A stretch of 64,000 nt of DNA, from NCBI GenBank assembly GCA_016706595.1, contig JADJJH010000010.1, positions 36,924-100,923 on the forward strand, given 5' to 3'. Of the stretch, positions 34,859 through 43,954 are shown piece after piece. The position numbers and the translations under genes were made by a program. This stretch comes from Bacteroidota bacterium. Lineage in GTDB: Bacteria > Bacteroidota > Bacteroidia > Chitinophagales > Chitinophagaceae. Each line of letters opens with the position of its first letter. Position 1 is the stretch's first letter. The notes under the pieces are model-generated. The model was not told the DNA's origin. It did no database searches and saw only the letters and a list, made by a program, of their open reading frames with translations.

Positions 34859-36499
34859 ATGTCATTCAACATCGATATACATTGTCATAGCAGTAGTAAA
34901 CCCTTTATGTCAGGTATTGGGAATCCTAAGCAAAATCTCTTCAGCTCATTTAATTTTCGTTTGGAGCATAAAGTGTATAAACTTCTTCGCAAGCCAATCG
35001 AAAAACTTTCGCATATTAAGCTTGCAACCCAATCTAATTTAGATGCATTATTTGAAGGAGGAGTTCGTGTAGCGTTTGTATCATTAACTCCAATGGAAAA
35101 GGCATTTACCGTATTGAATCCGAATGTAAAGGGTACTAAAAATGAATTACTAAGGACGTTTCTTGCTGAAAAATCAAACTATCGAAATGGATTTTTAAGT
35201 TCAATGGCTATCAACGCCCTAACCGGTTATAAAGTTTCGGATATAGATTATATTAAAAATTCGGCTTACGATATTTATACCGATTTATTTCTGAAGGAAT
35301 TTGAAATCTTAGCTGCCATGGATAATACCACTAGTCCAAACGGCAAGTATATCGTTAAGTTTCCATCATCGCATACCGAATTAATCACCAATTTAAATGA
35401 ACCAAACACCTTAAATATCTTATTGAATGTTGAAGGGGCGCATGTATTTGGAAAGGCAGCAACGCTTCCTGAAATTCAAAGTGGGATTCATCAAACTCAT
35501 CAAACAGATCATCACAATGTAGCATTGGCAAATGCATTATGTTTGAATATAAAGCATATCAGAACCCAGTATGCGATTCCCATTTTTTCGGTGGGATTAT
35601 GTCACCATTTTTGGAATGGACTTGCCGGGCATGCTCGCAGTTTGGCAAGTTTATTAGAGGCTATTTTAAATCAAGATGAAGGATTGAACGGCCCGTTAAC
35701 CGATAATGGAAGGGTGGTTATCGAAGAGTTTAATAAGAGAGAGTATGATGGGAAATCGGTTTCGAAAATAGTGGTTGATATTAAGCATATGAGTCCACAA
35801 TGTAGAAAAGATTATTATGCCTACTTGAGTTCAAAGCCATCGTTAAAACAGAATCCGGTATTTTGTTCGCATACCGGCATAAGTATGAGTTTTGAAACTT
35901 TAGATGAATGGATTGCTTATGTGAAACAAAATCCGCAAGAAAAATCAGGTAAGCATTATGAAGAAGGAAGTTATTATTTGCATGAACAATCGATTAATTT
36001 ATGTCGCGAGGATTTAGTAAAAGTCTATCAATCGAAGGGGCTTATAGGTATTCAATTAGATGAAAAACGTATTATGGGACCATTGGCCTTTCAAGAGCTT
36101 GCACAACGAGGGAAAACGGTAGGAAGCAGCGAGAAAAAATATATTTACGCAAAAGCGATTTGGGCGAATATATTTTGTGCGGTCGACGAAATTAAAAGTA
36201 GTGGCGTGAAACTCACAAATAGCATCTGGGATATTTTTGCAATTGGTAGTGATTTTGATGGCTTAATAAACCATCTTGATGCTTTTGAATCGGCCGCAAA
36301 AATGCATGATTTGAAAGCAGCTATGAATTATTTTTTACAGGAACCCGAGGATATCACTTTGTACAATAATGGAAAACTTGCACGATATGACATTAAAGTA
36401 GAGGATATGGCTTTACTGAAAGAAAATTTTTCGAACCATGAATTGACAGAAAAAATATTTTCAGAGAACGCTATGAATTTTTTGGCGAAAATTTTTTAG
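34859..36499 (+). CDS. Peptidase M19 (membrane dipeptidase) family protein
   Basis: The 546-residue protein opens with a metal-binding NIDIHCHSSSKP motif; later segments include LLNVEGAHVFG, VDIKHMSP, FCSHTGISMS and, near the end, the M19 hallmark FAIGSDFDG. Family members are zinc dipeptidases that cleave dipeptides, including D-amino-acid types. It is about 150-200 residues longer than the typical renal dipeptidase, through insertions in the first half and before GSDFDG. There is no signal peptide, so it is probably cytoplasmic. It stands alone as a transcription unit. Confidence 0.82.
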   Translation: MSFNIDIHCHSSSKPFMSGIGNPKQNLFSSFNFRLEHKVYKLLRKPIEKLSHIKLATQSNLDALFEGGVRVAFVSLTPMEKAFTVLNPNVKGTKNELLRTFLAEKSNYRNGFLSSMAINALTGYKVSDIDYIKNSAYDIYTDLFLKEFEILAAMDNTTSPNGKYIVKFPSSHTELITNLNEPNTLNILLNVEGAHVFGKAATLPEIQSGIHQTHQTDHHNVALANALCLNIKHIRTQYAIPIFSVGLCHHFWNGLAGHARSLASLLEAILNQDEGLNGPLTDNGRVVIEEFNKREYDGKSVSKIVVDIKHMSPQCRKDYYAYLSSKPSLKQNPVFCSHTGISMSFETLDEWIAYVKQNPQEKSGKHYEEGSYYLHEQSINLCREDLVKVYQSKGLIGIQLDEKRIMGPLAFQELAQRGKTVGSSEKKYIYAKAIWANIFCAVDEIKSSGVKLTNSIWDIFAIGSDFDGLINHLDAFESAAKMHDLKAAMNYFLQEPEDITLYNNGKLARYDIKVEDMALLKENFSNHELTEKIFSENAMNFLAKIF

Positions 36500-36538
36500 T
36501 ATGCTGTAATGAGAAAGAAATACAAGACTTACGGCATA
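36500..36538. terminator. Hairpin between convergent genes
   Basis: TATGCTGTAA (36500-36509) pairs with TTACGGCATA (36529-36538) with one G-T pair. It lies between the convergent M19 and lipoprotein genes and could act in both directions, although it lacks a clear T run. Confidence 0.4.
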
Positions 36539-36546
36539 TTGTAAAA

Positions 36547-37095
36547 TTACTTCAAAGGCTTCACTTTGAAATTACAAACGATGGTAGCCTTCATTGGAAC
36601 ATCATGGGTAACTGCAGCATTTGTAATCATGGCTAATTTAACTTTAAAGTTGGTAGCCTTCATATATTGTGCAACATCTACACCGTGTAAATCAAAATCG
36701 ATTTGAGTTGGACTAGTGTGCGTGGCATCATCATTACCTACTTGCGTTATAGCAATACCATTAGCATAAAAAGAGGCGTTAATTTGATCAACTATTGCAA
36801 AGGTGTAAGGAATTGCATTCGTGTCAAGTATTTGTAATGAAATTGATTTTATATTGGCGCTTTCAATTTTATCAATATCAAAACCGTAATCGGTAGCCAT
36901 TTGGGCAAGATCTGCATTCACTTCGGTTTCTGTTTCAATTAAACCGGCTGCTTGTGGGGCAGTAATGGTAAATTCAATATCCGAATAAGTTTTAGTTAAA
37001 TTGATAGCACCAATTTTTGAGCATGAATGTAAAAGTACAAGTGAGCCTAAAGCAAGCATTGAGAGTAGGCTGATAGATAAGAATTTATTTTTCAT
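36547..37095 (-). CDS. Predicted lipoprotein of unknown function
   Basis: This 182-residue protein has a lipoprotein signal peptide with lipobox-like LLHSCSK (Cys about 25), followed by a beta-rich domain with no recognised family motif. It is probably anchored in the periplasm or outer membrane. It lies between unrelated genes with its own promoter. Confidence 0.75.
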   Translation of the reverse strand: MKNKFLSISLLSMLALGSLVLLHSCSKIGAINLTKTYSDIEFTITAPQAAGLIETETEVNADLAQMATDYGFDIDKIESANIKSISLQILDTNAIPYTFAIVDQINASFYANGIAITQVGNDDATHTSPTQIDFDLHGVDVAQYMKATNFKVKLAMITNAAVTHDVPMKATIVCNFKVKPLK

Positions 37096-37114
37096 AAAAT
37101 AATATTTTGAATTC

Positions 37115-37122
37115 CAAAGTTA
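37115..37122 (-). promoter_or_regulatory. -7 promoter element of the lipoprotein gene
   Basis: The minus strand reads TAACTTTG, matching TAnnTTTG, 20 bases before the ATG. Confidence 0.5.
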
Positions 37123-37170
37123 GGCGAATAATTCGCAAATTGAAAAATTATTCTGTACATAAAATTTAGA

Positions 37171-38061
37171 TTAGTGGCCACCTTTTTGTTTGATGATACC
37201 GCCTTTGGTTTCTTTAATCTTATGGGTATACATAAAAGCCTTTTCGTCAATTTTATTTATTTCATGATGAATGTTTAGCAGTTCAAGACGAGTTACGATG
37301 GTAACGATCACATCACAATCTGTTTTTTCGTGAAAACTACCTGGTAGATAACCACGTTCGCCCTTGTATACCGTAATGCCTTTTCCAAATCGATTAACAA
37401 GAAGCGACTTTACCCGGTCGGATTCGCGTGAAATGATAGTGAGCGAAATATATTCTTCAATTCCATCTACCACATAATCAGCCATCTTAAGTGCTGTAAA
37501 ATAAGTGATAGTTGCATACATCGCCGTATTTATTCCAAATTCATTGGCAGCAGTAAGGAAAATAATCGAATTAAAAAATAGAATTACTTCACTCATAGAA
37601 AACCCTACTTTTCGAGTAGTAAAAACAGCCAATACTTCAAATCCATCAATAGCTGCCCCAGAGCGAATTACCAATCCCATGCCCAAGCCAATAAAGCATC
37701 CACCAAAAATGGCAATGAGGAGTCGGTCGGTAGTTATTGGATCAAACGCAATGAATTCAACCCCGGCGGCTAAAAAGCAAACTGCAATTAAAGAACGAAT
37801 GGCAAACAATTTACCTACATATTTATAGGCGGGTATGAAGAAAAGAATATTTATACCCACTAATAATAAACTAAAATTGATATGATAGAGTTCATGAAAA
37901 AGTAAGGAAATGCCGGTTACCCCCCCATCTAAGAAATGATTTGGAATCATAAATCCTTTTAATGAAAAGACGGCAAAGAAAACTCCAACCATCATCATTA
38001 TAAATGATTGAAAAGTATAAATAGACTTGAAGAGAGGTTTAGATGTGTGGGTGTGTGTCAC
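37171..38061 (-). CDS. YitT-family membrane protein with DUF2179 domain
   Basis: The 296-residue protein has five or six membrane helices (for example FFAVFSLKGFMIPNHFLDGGVTGISLLF) followed by a cytoplasmic DUF2179 domain (about residues 215-290: VKSLLVNRFGKGITVYKGERGYL). YitT proteins are widespread and poorly understood; transport has been suggested. A four-base overlap with the HD-domain gene upstream indicates one operon. Confidence 0.88.
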   Translation of the reverse strand: MTHTHTSKPLFKSIYTFQSFIMMMVGVFFAVFSLKGFMIPNHFLDGGVTGISLLFHELYHINFSLLLVGINILFFIPAYKYVGKLFAIRSLIAVCFLAAGVEFIAFDPITTDRLLIAIFGGCFIGLGMGLVIRSGAAIDGFEVLAVFTTRKVGFSMSEVILFFNSIIFLTAANEFGINTAMYATITYFTALKMADYVVDGIEEYISLTIISRESDRVKSLLVNRFGKGITVYKGERGYLPGSFHEKTDCDVIVTIVTRLELLNIHHEINKIDEKAFMYTHKIKETKGGIIKQKGGH

Positions 38062-38696
38062 AATTTAGGCTTTATTTTTTCGATTTCCTTTACAACGGTT
38101 TTTAAATTTTTCCGTTTTTTCGGCTCGTATTTTTTAATACAATAGTTGGTATGGAAGGAATGGGTTTCAAGAAATTTTTTTTGAATTTGATTCCAGGTTG
38201 CCCGATCTTTTAAACCCACATATATTTTCATTTCTTGATAAAGCGTTTCGCCTATATCTTTAAAATCGTTGGTTCCTAAATATAATAAATCGGCATCTGC
38301 TAATATCTGTTCTAAAATAGTGGTTGGTTTTTGAGGAATTTTGGTAGCTTCTATCATGCCACAAATAATATCAATCTCTTCTTCACTTAGGTTATAATTA
38401 GGAAGAATTTTACGTGCCATTAATTTACCTTCATCTTCATGTCCGGAATAGGTTTTAGTAAAACCTACATCATGTAACCAAACTGCAATTTTCAAGAGTA
38501 ATATATCCTTTCGACCAATTTTTTCTGCTTTAGCAATTTCAAGTACATTGCTCATAACACTTAGCGTGTGATGATAGCCATGGTAAAATAAATCATGGGC
38601 TAATTTATCTTTGAGATAGGCACTAATATACTTTTTGAACTCTGAGTATGTCGACAATGAATTGGATATTATTATTATCTGCAAAATAATAAGCAT
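38058..38696 (-). CDS. HD-domain phosphohydrolase
   Basis: The 212-residue protein has the HD metal ligands in order: YHTLSVMSN-type His (GYHHTLSVM), WLHDVGF, then HEDEG and ADADLLYLG. HD proteins hydrolyse phosphate bonds of nucleotides; the substrate is unknown. The first residues (MLIILQIIIISNSL) are hydrophobic and may be mis-assigned; an internal start is possible. It is coupled to the YitT-family gene by an ATGA-type overlap. Confidence 0.82.
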   Translation of the reverse strand: MLIILQIIIISNSLSTYSEFKKYISAYLKDKLAHDLFYHGYHHTLSVMSNVLEIAKAEKIGRKDILLLKIAVWLHDVGFTKTYSGHEDEGKLMARKILPNYNLSEEEIDIICGMIEATKIPQKPTTILEQILADADLLYLGTNDFKDIGETLYQEMKIYVGLKDRATWNQIQKKFLETHSFHTNYCIKKYEPKKRKNLKTVVKEIEKIKPKL

Positions 38697-38851
38697 TTCT
38701 GGAAACTCCTATTTTTGTTTAAACAAGTATGATTGATTGCGGACTTACTATAATGCCCCAAATCACTTTTGTTCATGAAGTATTGCGTTAAATGTTGCGG
38801 TAAAAGCCCCTCAGTCAAAGAATTATCACAGGTTTTGATAGCTGCATTTTT

Positions 38852-40084
38852 TTATGAATTATCTTCAACAAAATACATATCTATTTCACCCTTATTTTTC
38901 GCTTCAATTTTTCCTCTATAAACACACCTAAACCTATTCTGAATAAGCGAATAGGTATCTGCACTGATATTAATTTTTCCGGTCTCACCGCTGCTTTCCA
39001 TTCGTGAAGCGGTGTTTACTGTATCCCCCCAGATGTCATAAGCAAATTTCTTCACACCTACAATGCCTGCCACTAAGGGGCCGCTATGTATACCAACACG
39101 AATGTCAAATTTTCCTCCATTCATTTTTCTTTGATGGATAAAGGAAATCATTTCTTGCGCTGCAGAGATAGATTTTATGGCATGTTGCTCATCTTCATTA
39201 GGCAAACCACAAACTGCTAAATACGCATCACCAATCGTTTTTATTTTTTCCATTTCGTTACGTTCAACAATTTCATCAAAGCCTTTAAAACAATAATCTA
39301 TTTCAGCCACCAATTCTTCGGGATTCATTTGCTCACTAATTTTGGTAAAGTTTACAAAATCGGTAAATAGCACGGTAACATGATTAAATAATTTGGCTTT
39401 TGAATGGCCTGTTTCTTTTAGCTCTGCAATAATTTCGTTGGGTAAGATATTGAGCAATAAATCATCTGATCTTTTCTTCTCTTTATCAAGTAAGACATTT
39501 TTATCATCTAAATTTTTCAGGGCCTCATTTTTTGCATTTTCAAAAACAACCGCTACAGCAAATAAAATTAATATCAATCCAAGATGCGTTGTATAACTAA
39601 AAATATTTTTATAGTTCAGATTATAATCTTCAGGAAATGGATAGCCTTGTAAATAAAAGACATAAAATAAAGTAAGTACACCCGAGCATACAATTAAGGT
39701 AATTAATCCCCCCCGAATGTTTGTTACTAATAAAGCCACTATGGGTGTTGATGCAATCCATGGTAGAATAAATGATTCATATCCTTTGGTGAAAAAAATG
39801 GTGATGGCTATTGAGATGATACAGGTAAAGAAAAAGATAGTATTGACAATGTACGATTTAACTGAAAATTTGTACAACACTAAACTAAGTATCGAAACCA
39901 AGAGTAATGGTATTTGCGAATACAAGCCTCCATTGTAATCGAGTAATAGAGAAATGACAATATAATTGATATTGAAGTAGCCTACAATTAAATAAGTCCC
40001 CACCGTTAGCTTAGCTCTCCGTATGCTTTCTTCATCCGTTGACATGCCGGAAGGGAAAAAATAGGTTAATAGTTTTTTTAACAT
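38852..40084 (-). CDS. Membrane-bound class III adenylate cyclase
   Basis: This 410-residue protein has six N-terminal membrane helices (about residues 28-180), a coiled linker and a class III cyclase domain. Metal-binding Asp242 (LFTDFVNF) and Asp286 (KTIGDAYLA) are present, as are the adenine-selecting Lys282 and the Asp of FAYDIWGDTVNTASRME, together with the transition-state Asn/Arg of that segment. All catalytic residues point to an active ATP cyclase making cAMP. Its ATG follows the stop of the seven-helix gene by one base (TAACATG on the minus strand), so the two are coupled. No CRP-like receptor is in the window. Confidence 0.9.
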   Translation of the reverse strand: MLKKLLTYFFPSGMSTDEESIRRAKLTVGTYLIVGYFNINYIVISLLLDYNGGLYSQIPLLLVSILSLVLYKFSVKSYIVNTIFFFTCIISIAITIFFTKGYESFILPWIASTPIVALLVTNIRGGLITLIVCSGVLTLFYVFYLQGYPFPEDYNLNYKNIFSYTTHLGLILILFAVAVVFENAKNEALKNLDDKNVLLDKEKKRSDDLLLNILPNEIIAELKETGHSKAKLFNHVTVLFTDFVNFTKISEQMNPEELVAEIDYCFKGFDEIVERNEMEKIKTIGDAYLAVCGLPNEDEQHAIKSISAAQEMISFIHQRKMNGGKFDIRVGIHSGPLVAGIVGVKKFAYDIWGDTVNTASRMESSGETGKINISADTYSLIQNRFRCVYRGKIEAKNKGEIDMYFVEDNS

Positions 40085-40085
40085 G

Positions 40086-40766
40086 TTAGGCTAGTAAATA
40101 ATAAGTTACACAATAAGCTAAAAATATAACGATACCTTCGAACAAACCTAACAAAAATGCCGATAGCCAATGGTACTTTACTTCTAAATAGAAGATGGCT
40201 GGTAAGAAAAAGCATATAATGCCTTCAGCTACTATAATATACCAAGGGGTATTTAGTAACATCTTGCAGGGATTATAGTACCACCAGTTAGCCCAATAAG
40301 CACATTGTTCAAACACAGGAATGAAAAAAATGCCTATTAACATACAAAGTAACATGGCTTCAAACATTTTTACCTTATTACTAATACACCAACCTAAATA
40401 TCCAACTTCAATAAGTACAACCGCCCATGCAAAAGGCATGTAATTTGGTGAGCATGCTAACTTGGGTTCGTTAGCAGGGTATACCAATGAAGCAACATTG
40501 TGTACCAACCAACAATCGGCATAGAGTTCTACAAATCCTGCAACAATTCCAAAAAGTAATAAGCGTTGCAAAAATTTTTCTTTGGTAAAAAAAGCGTAGA
40601 AAGAAATGATTGCATACATTCCTATAGCCAAAGTAAAAGCAGTCCAATAGCCGGTATGAAAGTATGCACTCGCTAAAGTGACTGATAAGGTGATTACCAT
40701 ACAACAAATAATAAAGACAGAATCTTTATGCAAAATATTTTTAGCGTACTGTTGATAAGGTATCAT
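40086..40766 (-). CDS. Seven-helix membrane protein of unknown function
   Basis: The 226-residue protein has seven predicted membrane helices and several aromatic and cysteine residues in loops (ADCWLVHN, EQCAYWANWWYYNPC). I do not recognise the family; size and helix number are like carotenoid cyclases or small integral sensors, but no signature motif of either is seen. ATG 40766 shares its A with the last base of the upstream gene stop (TGATG), whereas a longer frame to 40877 would overlap that gene by 112 bases and is rejected. It sits between an FAD oxidoreductase and an adenylate cyclase in one operon. Confidence 0.75.
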   Translation of the reverse strand: MIPYQQYAKNILHKDSVFIICCMVITLSVTLASAYFHTGYWTAFTLAIGMYAIISFYAFFTKEKFLQRLLLFGIVAGFVELYADCWLVHNVASLVYPANEPKLACSPNYMPFAWAVVLIEVGYLGWCISNKVKMFEAMLLCMLIGIFFIPVFEQCAYWANWWYYNPCKMLLNTPWYIIVAEGIICFFLPAIFYLEVKYHWLSAFLLGLFEGIVIFLAYCVTYYLLA

Positions 40767-42550
40767 CACGACTTCATTATTTTTTTTACTAAAAGTTGAA
40801 ATAGTCCGGCTACTAAACAAAGAATTACCCAAGGAATCATAAAAAGTTTTAACCACCAAGGTGTATGCATGCGCCATGGAAGTCCATCATTCCATCTTAG
40901 TTTATCATACCACCTCAAGGGTTTAAACATGGCGGGTTCGTGTAAAGGCCAAATTTTACACTTGGATGCTGAGTTGCCATCATGATCTAATAAGCAATTT
41001 ACGGCTCTACGAGCTGCTTCATTAGCACCTTCCATGGTAGCCAAATCGGTAAAGGTTTTTACATAATCTGAAGCAAGAAATAGATTGGGAATATCACAAT
41101 TTGCGTCTGGTCTTAAATTCCAGCTATTTACACTATTTACCAAAAGGGGTTCACGGTTTTTTAATGGCATTTGTAACATGTTTTCATGATTTGCATGAGT
41201 ACCATCTTCTTGAATATCTCTATCTAAAAACCAATCAAGCATCATATCGTCACTTAGAATGGTTTGCCCATTTACATTCAAACTATTTTTTAATTGTGCC
41301 CATACCTCTTCGGCAACTTCCTTACGCGTGCAATCTTGCGCCATTTTTTTAGTGGTGAACCTTCCTTCGGCTTGCCAATCACTGATATCAACACTTAATA
41401 TGCCTTTCACTTTTCCATTGCCTTTGGTAGTGATATTATAATTCTGCCAAAATTGAATTTGCGAAATACTGGTGAGTGCCCATTCGCTATCACTATAGAT
41501 TACATGGCCTTTATTAATTTGTACATCTTGGTTTAAATAAAATTGAATGCCATTCATCCAACTTGTACTTGGGGCAAGTGTTTTTATGTAGGCTAAAGTA
41601 GCATCTTCGGCAATCAAATCATCATCCATTAATATGGCCGCTTTTTCAACCGGAACGGCCATTACAAAATAGTCGCCTTTTATTTCAGTTTCAAAACCTT
41701 GTATATCTATAGTAGCTGAAGTGATTGCAGTCGTTTTTTTATCTACATGAAGTTTTTTTACCTCCGCATCATGAATATAAATTACTCCCTTGCTCAATAA
41801 ATAATCTTTCCAAGCATACAACCACCTTTCATTGGTTGGTCCGTCTAAAACACGATCTGTATTTACTGTTGGATCGCACATGCCAAAAATTAGTTGCAAA
41901 AAAATGTCTCCTCCGGTTTTAGTACTCGCTTTTTCGGCACGGGCGGCTACCAAAGTTCTAGTTAATCCTTGCACTAATAAATTTTGATAAGCGCCATTTT
42001 TGGGAAATTTATCGGCTTCTAAATATTGCCACCAACCTAATCGTTCATAATCATTATTTCTGCGTTGGGTACTACTGGTTATAAGTTGCCATATTTTTTG
42101 AGCAAAGAATTTTTCTTCGTAAGTGGTTAGTCCCGAATCGGCGCCATGCATATCATGAATCAACAATTCGATATCACTTAGATTTTTCGGAAAAGAAGCA
42201 ACAGTTACCAGGGGTGTTTTATTATATCTTGCCAACATAACCCTTGACGTAGCTGTCAGGTTATCAAATACCGAAGCGCCCGACTTGCCTTGTTTATAAG
42301 GGATACGTTTCATGGTATCAATCACATGCTTATAAAACCCCGGAAAAAAACGAAACCCATGTTCTCCTGGTAAGGCATTAGGGTAGGGGTGGTTCGGACT
42401 GCCAAAATAATCTACACTTCGAGCTTTGCCACCTACATATTGTTTATTGAACTCGTACACTTCTACTGCATAACCTCGTTCAATGAGTTCGTGTGCAGCA
42501 CTCATGCCAGCTACACCGCCACCAAGTATGATTACTTTTTTCATAGCCAT
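40766..42550 (-). CDS. Membrane-anchored FAD-dependent amine oxidase/desaturase-like protein
   Basis: The 594-residue protein starts with the FAD-binding GGGVAGMSAAHELIERGYAVEVYE and VGGKARS segments of the phytoene desaturase/hydroxysqualene dehydroxylase superfamily, and ends with the matching FAD segment FLASDYVKTFTDLATMEGANEAARRAV. A C-terminal hydrophobic helix (LKLFMIPWVILCLVAGLFQLL) would tie it to the membrane. Substrate is unknown; oxidation of an isoprenoid or other membrane lipid is a reasonable inference. It is the first gene of a three-gene operon with a seven-helix protein and an adenylate cyclase. Confidence 0.85.
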   Translation of the reverse strand: MAMKKVIILGGGVAGMSAAHELIERGYAVEVYEFNKQYVGGKARSVDYFGSPNHPYPNALPGEHGFRFFPGFYKHVIDTMKRIPYKQGKSGASVFDNLTATSRVMLARYNKTPLVTVASFPKNLSDIELLIHDMHGADSGLTTYEEKFFAQKIWQLITSSTQRRNNDYERLGWWQYLEADKFPKNGAYQNLLVQGLTRTLVAARAEKASTKTGGDIFLQLIFGMCDPTVNTDRVLDGPTNERWLYAWKDYLLSKGVIYIHDAEVKKLHVDKKTTAITSATIDIQGFETEIKGDYFVMAVPVEKAAILMDDDLIAEDATLAYIKTLAPSTSWMNGIQFYLNQDVQINKGHVIYSDSEWALTSISQIQFWQNYNITTKGNGKVKGILSVDISDWQAEGRFTTKKMAQDCTRKEVAEEVWAQLKNSLNVNGQTILSDDMMLDWFLDRDIQEDGTHANHENMLQMPLKNREPLLVNSVNSWNLRPDANCDIPNLFLASDYVKTFTDLATMEGANEAARRAVNCLLDHDGNSASKCKIWPLHEPAMFKPLRWYDKLRWNDGLPWRMHTPWWLKLFMIPWVILCLVAGLFQLLVKKIMKS

Positions 42551-42664
42551 ATATTTTTAGTAAACTGAGGTATAATTAAATCGAAATATTATGCTTACAC
42601 AAAATACTAAAAATTCTGAGAGTAGGGCAAAGACCTTAATGAAATTAAGGTAATAATGAATAGT

Positions 42665-43459
42665 TTAGGCGATATAACCTAAGCTTATTAATGTAAGCAC
42701 AACGATACCTAATACTATTCGATATATGCCAAACCACTTAAACCCTTTTTGTTTTACAAATGTGATAAAGAACTTGATGGCAAGAACGGCCACGATAAAC
42801 GCAACGAAATTGCCGATGCTAAGCGTTACCAATTGCGATGAGGTGAACATGCCATGATCTTGAACATATTGCAAAGTTTTATAGGCAGTTGCAGCAAACA
42901 TTGTGGGCACAGCTAAAAAGAAAGAAAATTCGGCTGCGGCTCCGCGAGATATTTTTTGAGTCATACCGCCAATAATAGTTGCTGCACTTCGGCTTAATCC
43001 GGGAAATATAATGGCCAAACATTGAAACAAGCCTATACTTAAAGATTGTTTTACACTGATGTCATTGCTATCTAAAGTTGTAGGTTTATTAAACCATTTA
43101 TCTACAAACAATAATAAAATCCCACCTAATATCATCACCCAAGCAATAATATCCGGACGACCTAAATTTTCATCAATAATATCATTCAACAATTTTCCGA
43201 AAATTAGAGAAGGAATAACAGCGATCAAGAGCTTAAGATAAAAAACGGGATTTTTAAAATCGATGAACTGTTTGAAATATAAAACTAACACCGATAGAAT
43301 AGCACCTAATTGAATACAAACTTCAAAATACTTTGTAAACGGATCTTTGCCAATATTCATGAAAGCACTGGTAATAACCATATGTCCGGTTGATGAAATG
43401 GGAAGGAACTCGGTAATGCCTTCTACAATGGCTATTAAAATAGCTTGGAGATTATCCAT
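42665..43459 (-). CDS. uppP: Undecaprenyl-diphosphatase
   Basis: The 264-residue BacA-type protein has the family boxes AIVEGITEFLPISSTGHM at the N-terminus and FPGLSRSAATIIGGM in the second half, with about eight membrane helices. It recycles the lipid carrier for cell-wall synthesis. It follows ftsX and DUF3098 on the same strand, a gene order common in Bacteroidota. Confidence 0.96.
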   Translation of the reverse strand: MDNLQAILIAIVEGITEFLPISSTGHMVITSAFMNIGKDPFTKYFEVCIQLGAILSVLVLYFKQFIDFKNPVFYLKLLIAVIPSLIFGKLLNDIIDENLGRPDIIAWVMILGGILLLFVDKWFNKPTTLDSNDISVKQSLSIGLFQCLAIIFPGLSRSAATIIGGMTQKISRGAAAEFSFFLAVPTMFAATAYKTLQYVQDHGMFTSSQLVTLSIGNFVAFIVAVLAIKFFITFVKQKGFKWFGIYRIVLGIVVLTLISLGYIA

Positions 43460-43530
43460 TATAAAGAGGGTGATTTTTTAAATTAACGAATTGTATGTGC
43501 TTCTATATAAGCCCCATATACGAGGCTTTT

Positions 43531-43582
43531 CAATTTTTTAAACCCGAAGTTTACGCTTGTAAATGAGGCGTTTAAAAAATTG
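43531..43582. repeat. Hairpin with repeat C core
   Basis: Perfect 13-base arms CAATTTTTTAAAC and GTTTAAAAAATTG enclose AGTTTACGCTTGTAAATGA (43548-43566), the same 19-base pattern AGTTTACNNNNGTAAATGA found at the centre of repeats C1 and C3. It lies between the DUF3098 gene and uppP. Confidence 0.65.
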
Positions 43583-43623
43583 AAGTAACTAAGTAGATGG
43601 GTTTTATAGAGAAACAGGTCTAC

Positions 43624-43944
43624 TTAATTTTTTGGTTTGCGCATAATGGCATACCCTTCAATGCCTAACCCAATTAAAATTAGCAAGGGGGCTAACGTTA
43701 TTCGTGTAAAGCTATATAACCCATCAGCGTTAAATACATTTGGGTCTTCGCTTCTTCCGCCGGCCATCATTATAAATCCAACAATAATTACCACTAAACC
43801 TATACCTAAGAGCATATAATTTTGCTTATCAAACAAAAATGGCAAGTTATTAAAATTGCTTTTTTTGTCGTTACTGCTTAAGGGTTTTACTGGTTCGGTA
43901 GATTTATTGGTATTTGCAGTTTCTTGCATATTTGTTGTAGCCAT
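43624..43944 (-). CDS. DUF3098 family membrane protein
   Basis: This 106-residue protein has a polar N-terminal third and two membrane helices (YMLLGIGLVVIIVGFIMMAGG and RITLAPLLILIGLGIEGYAIM), with the conserved DPNVFN segment between them. DUF3098 proteins are found next to ftsX in Bacteroidota, as here (10 bases downstream of ftsX); their function is unknown. Confidence 0.88.
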   Translation of the reverse strand: MATTNMQETANTNKSTEPVKPLSSNDKKSNFNNLPFLFDKQNYMLLGIGLVVIIVGFIMMAGGRSEDPNVFNADGLYSFTRITLAPLLILIGLGIEGYAIMRKPKN

Positions 43945-43954
43945 AATATTGATT

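Noticed and set aside
40767..40877. Longer form of the seven-helix protein
   Set aside because: It would overlap the FAD oxidoreductase by 112 bases; the TGATG junction gives a natural start at 40766.
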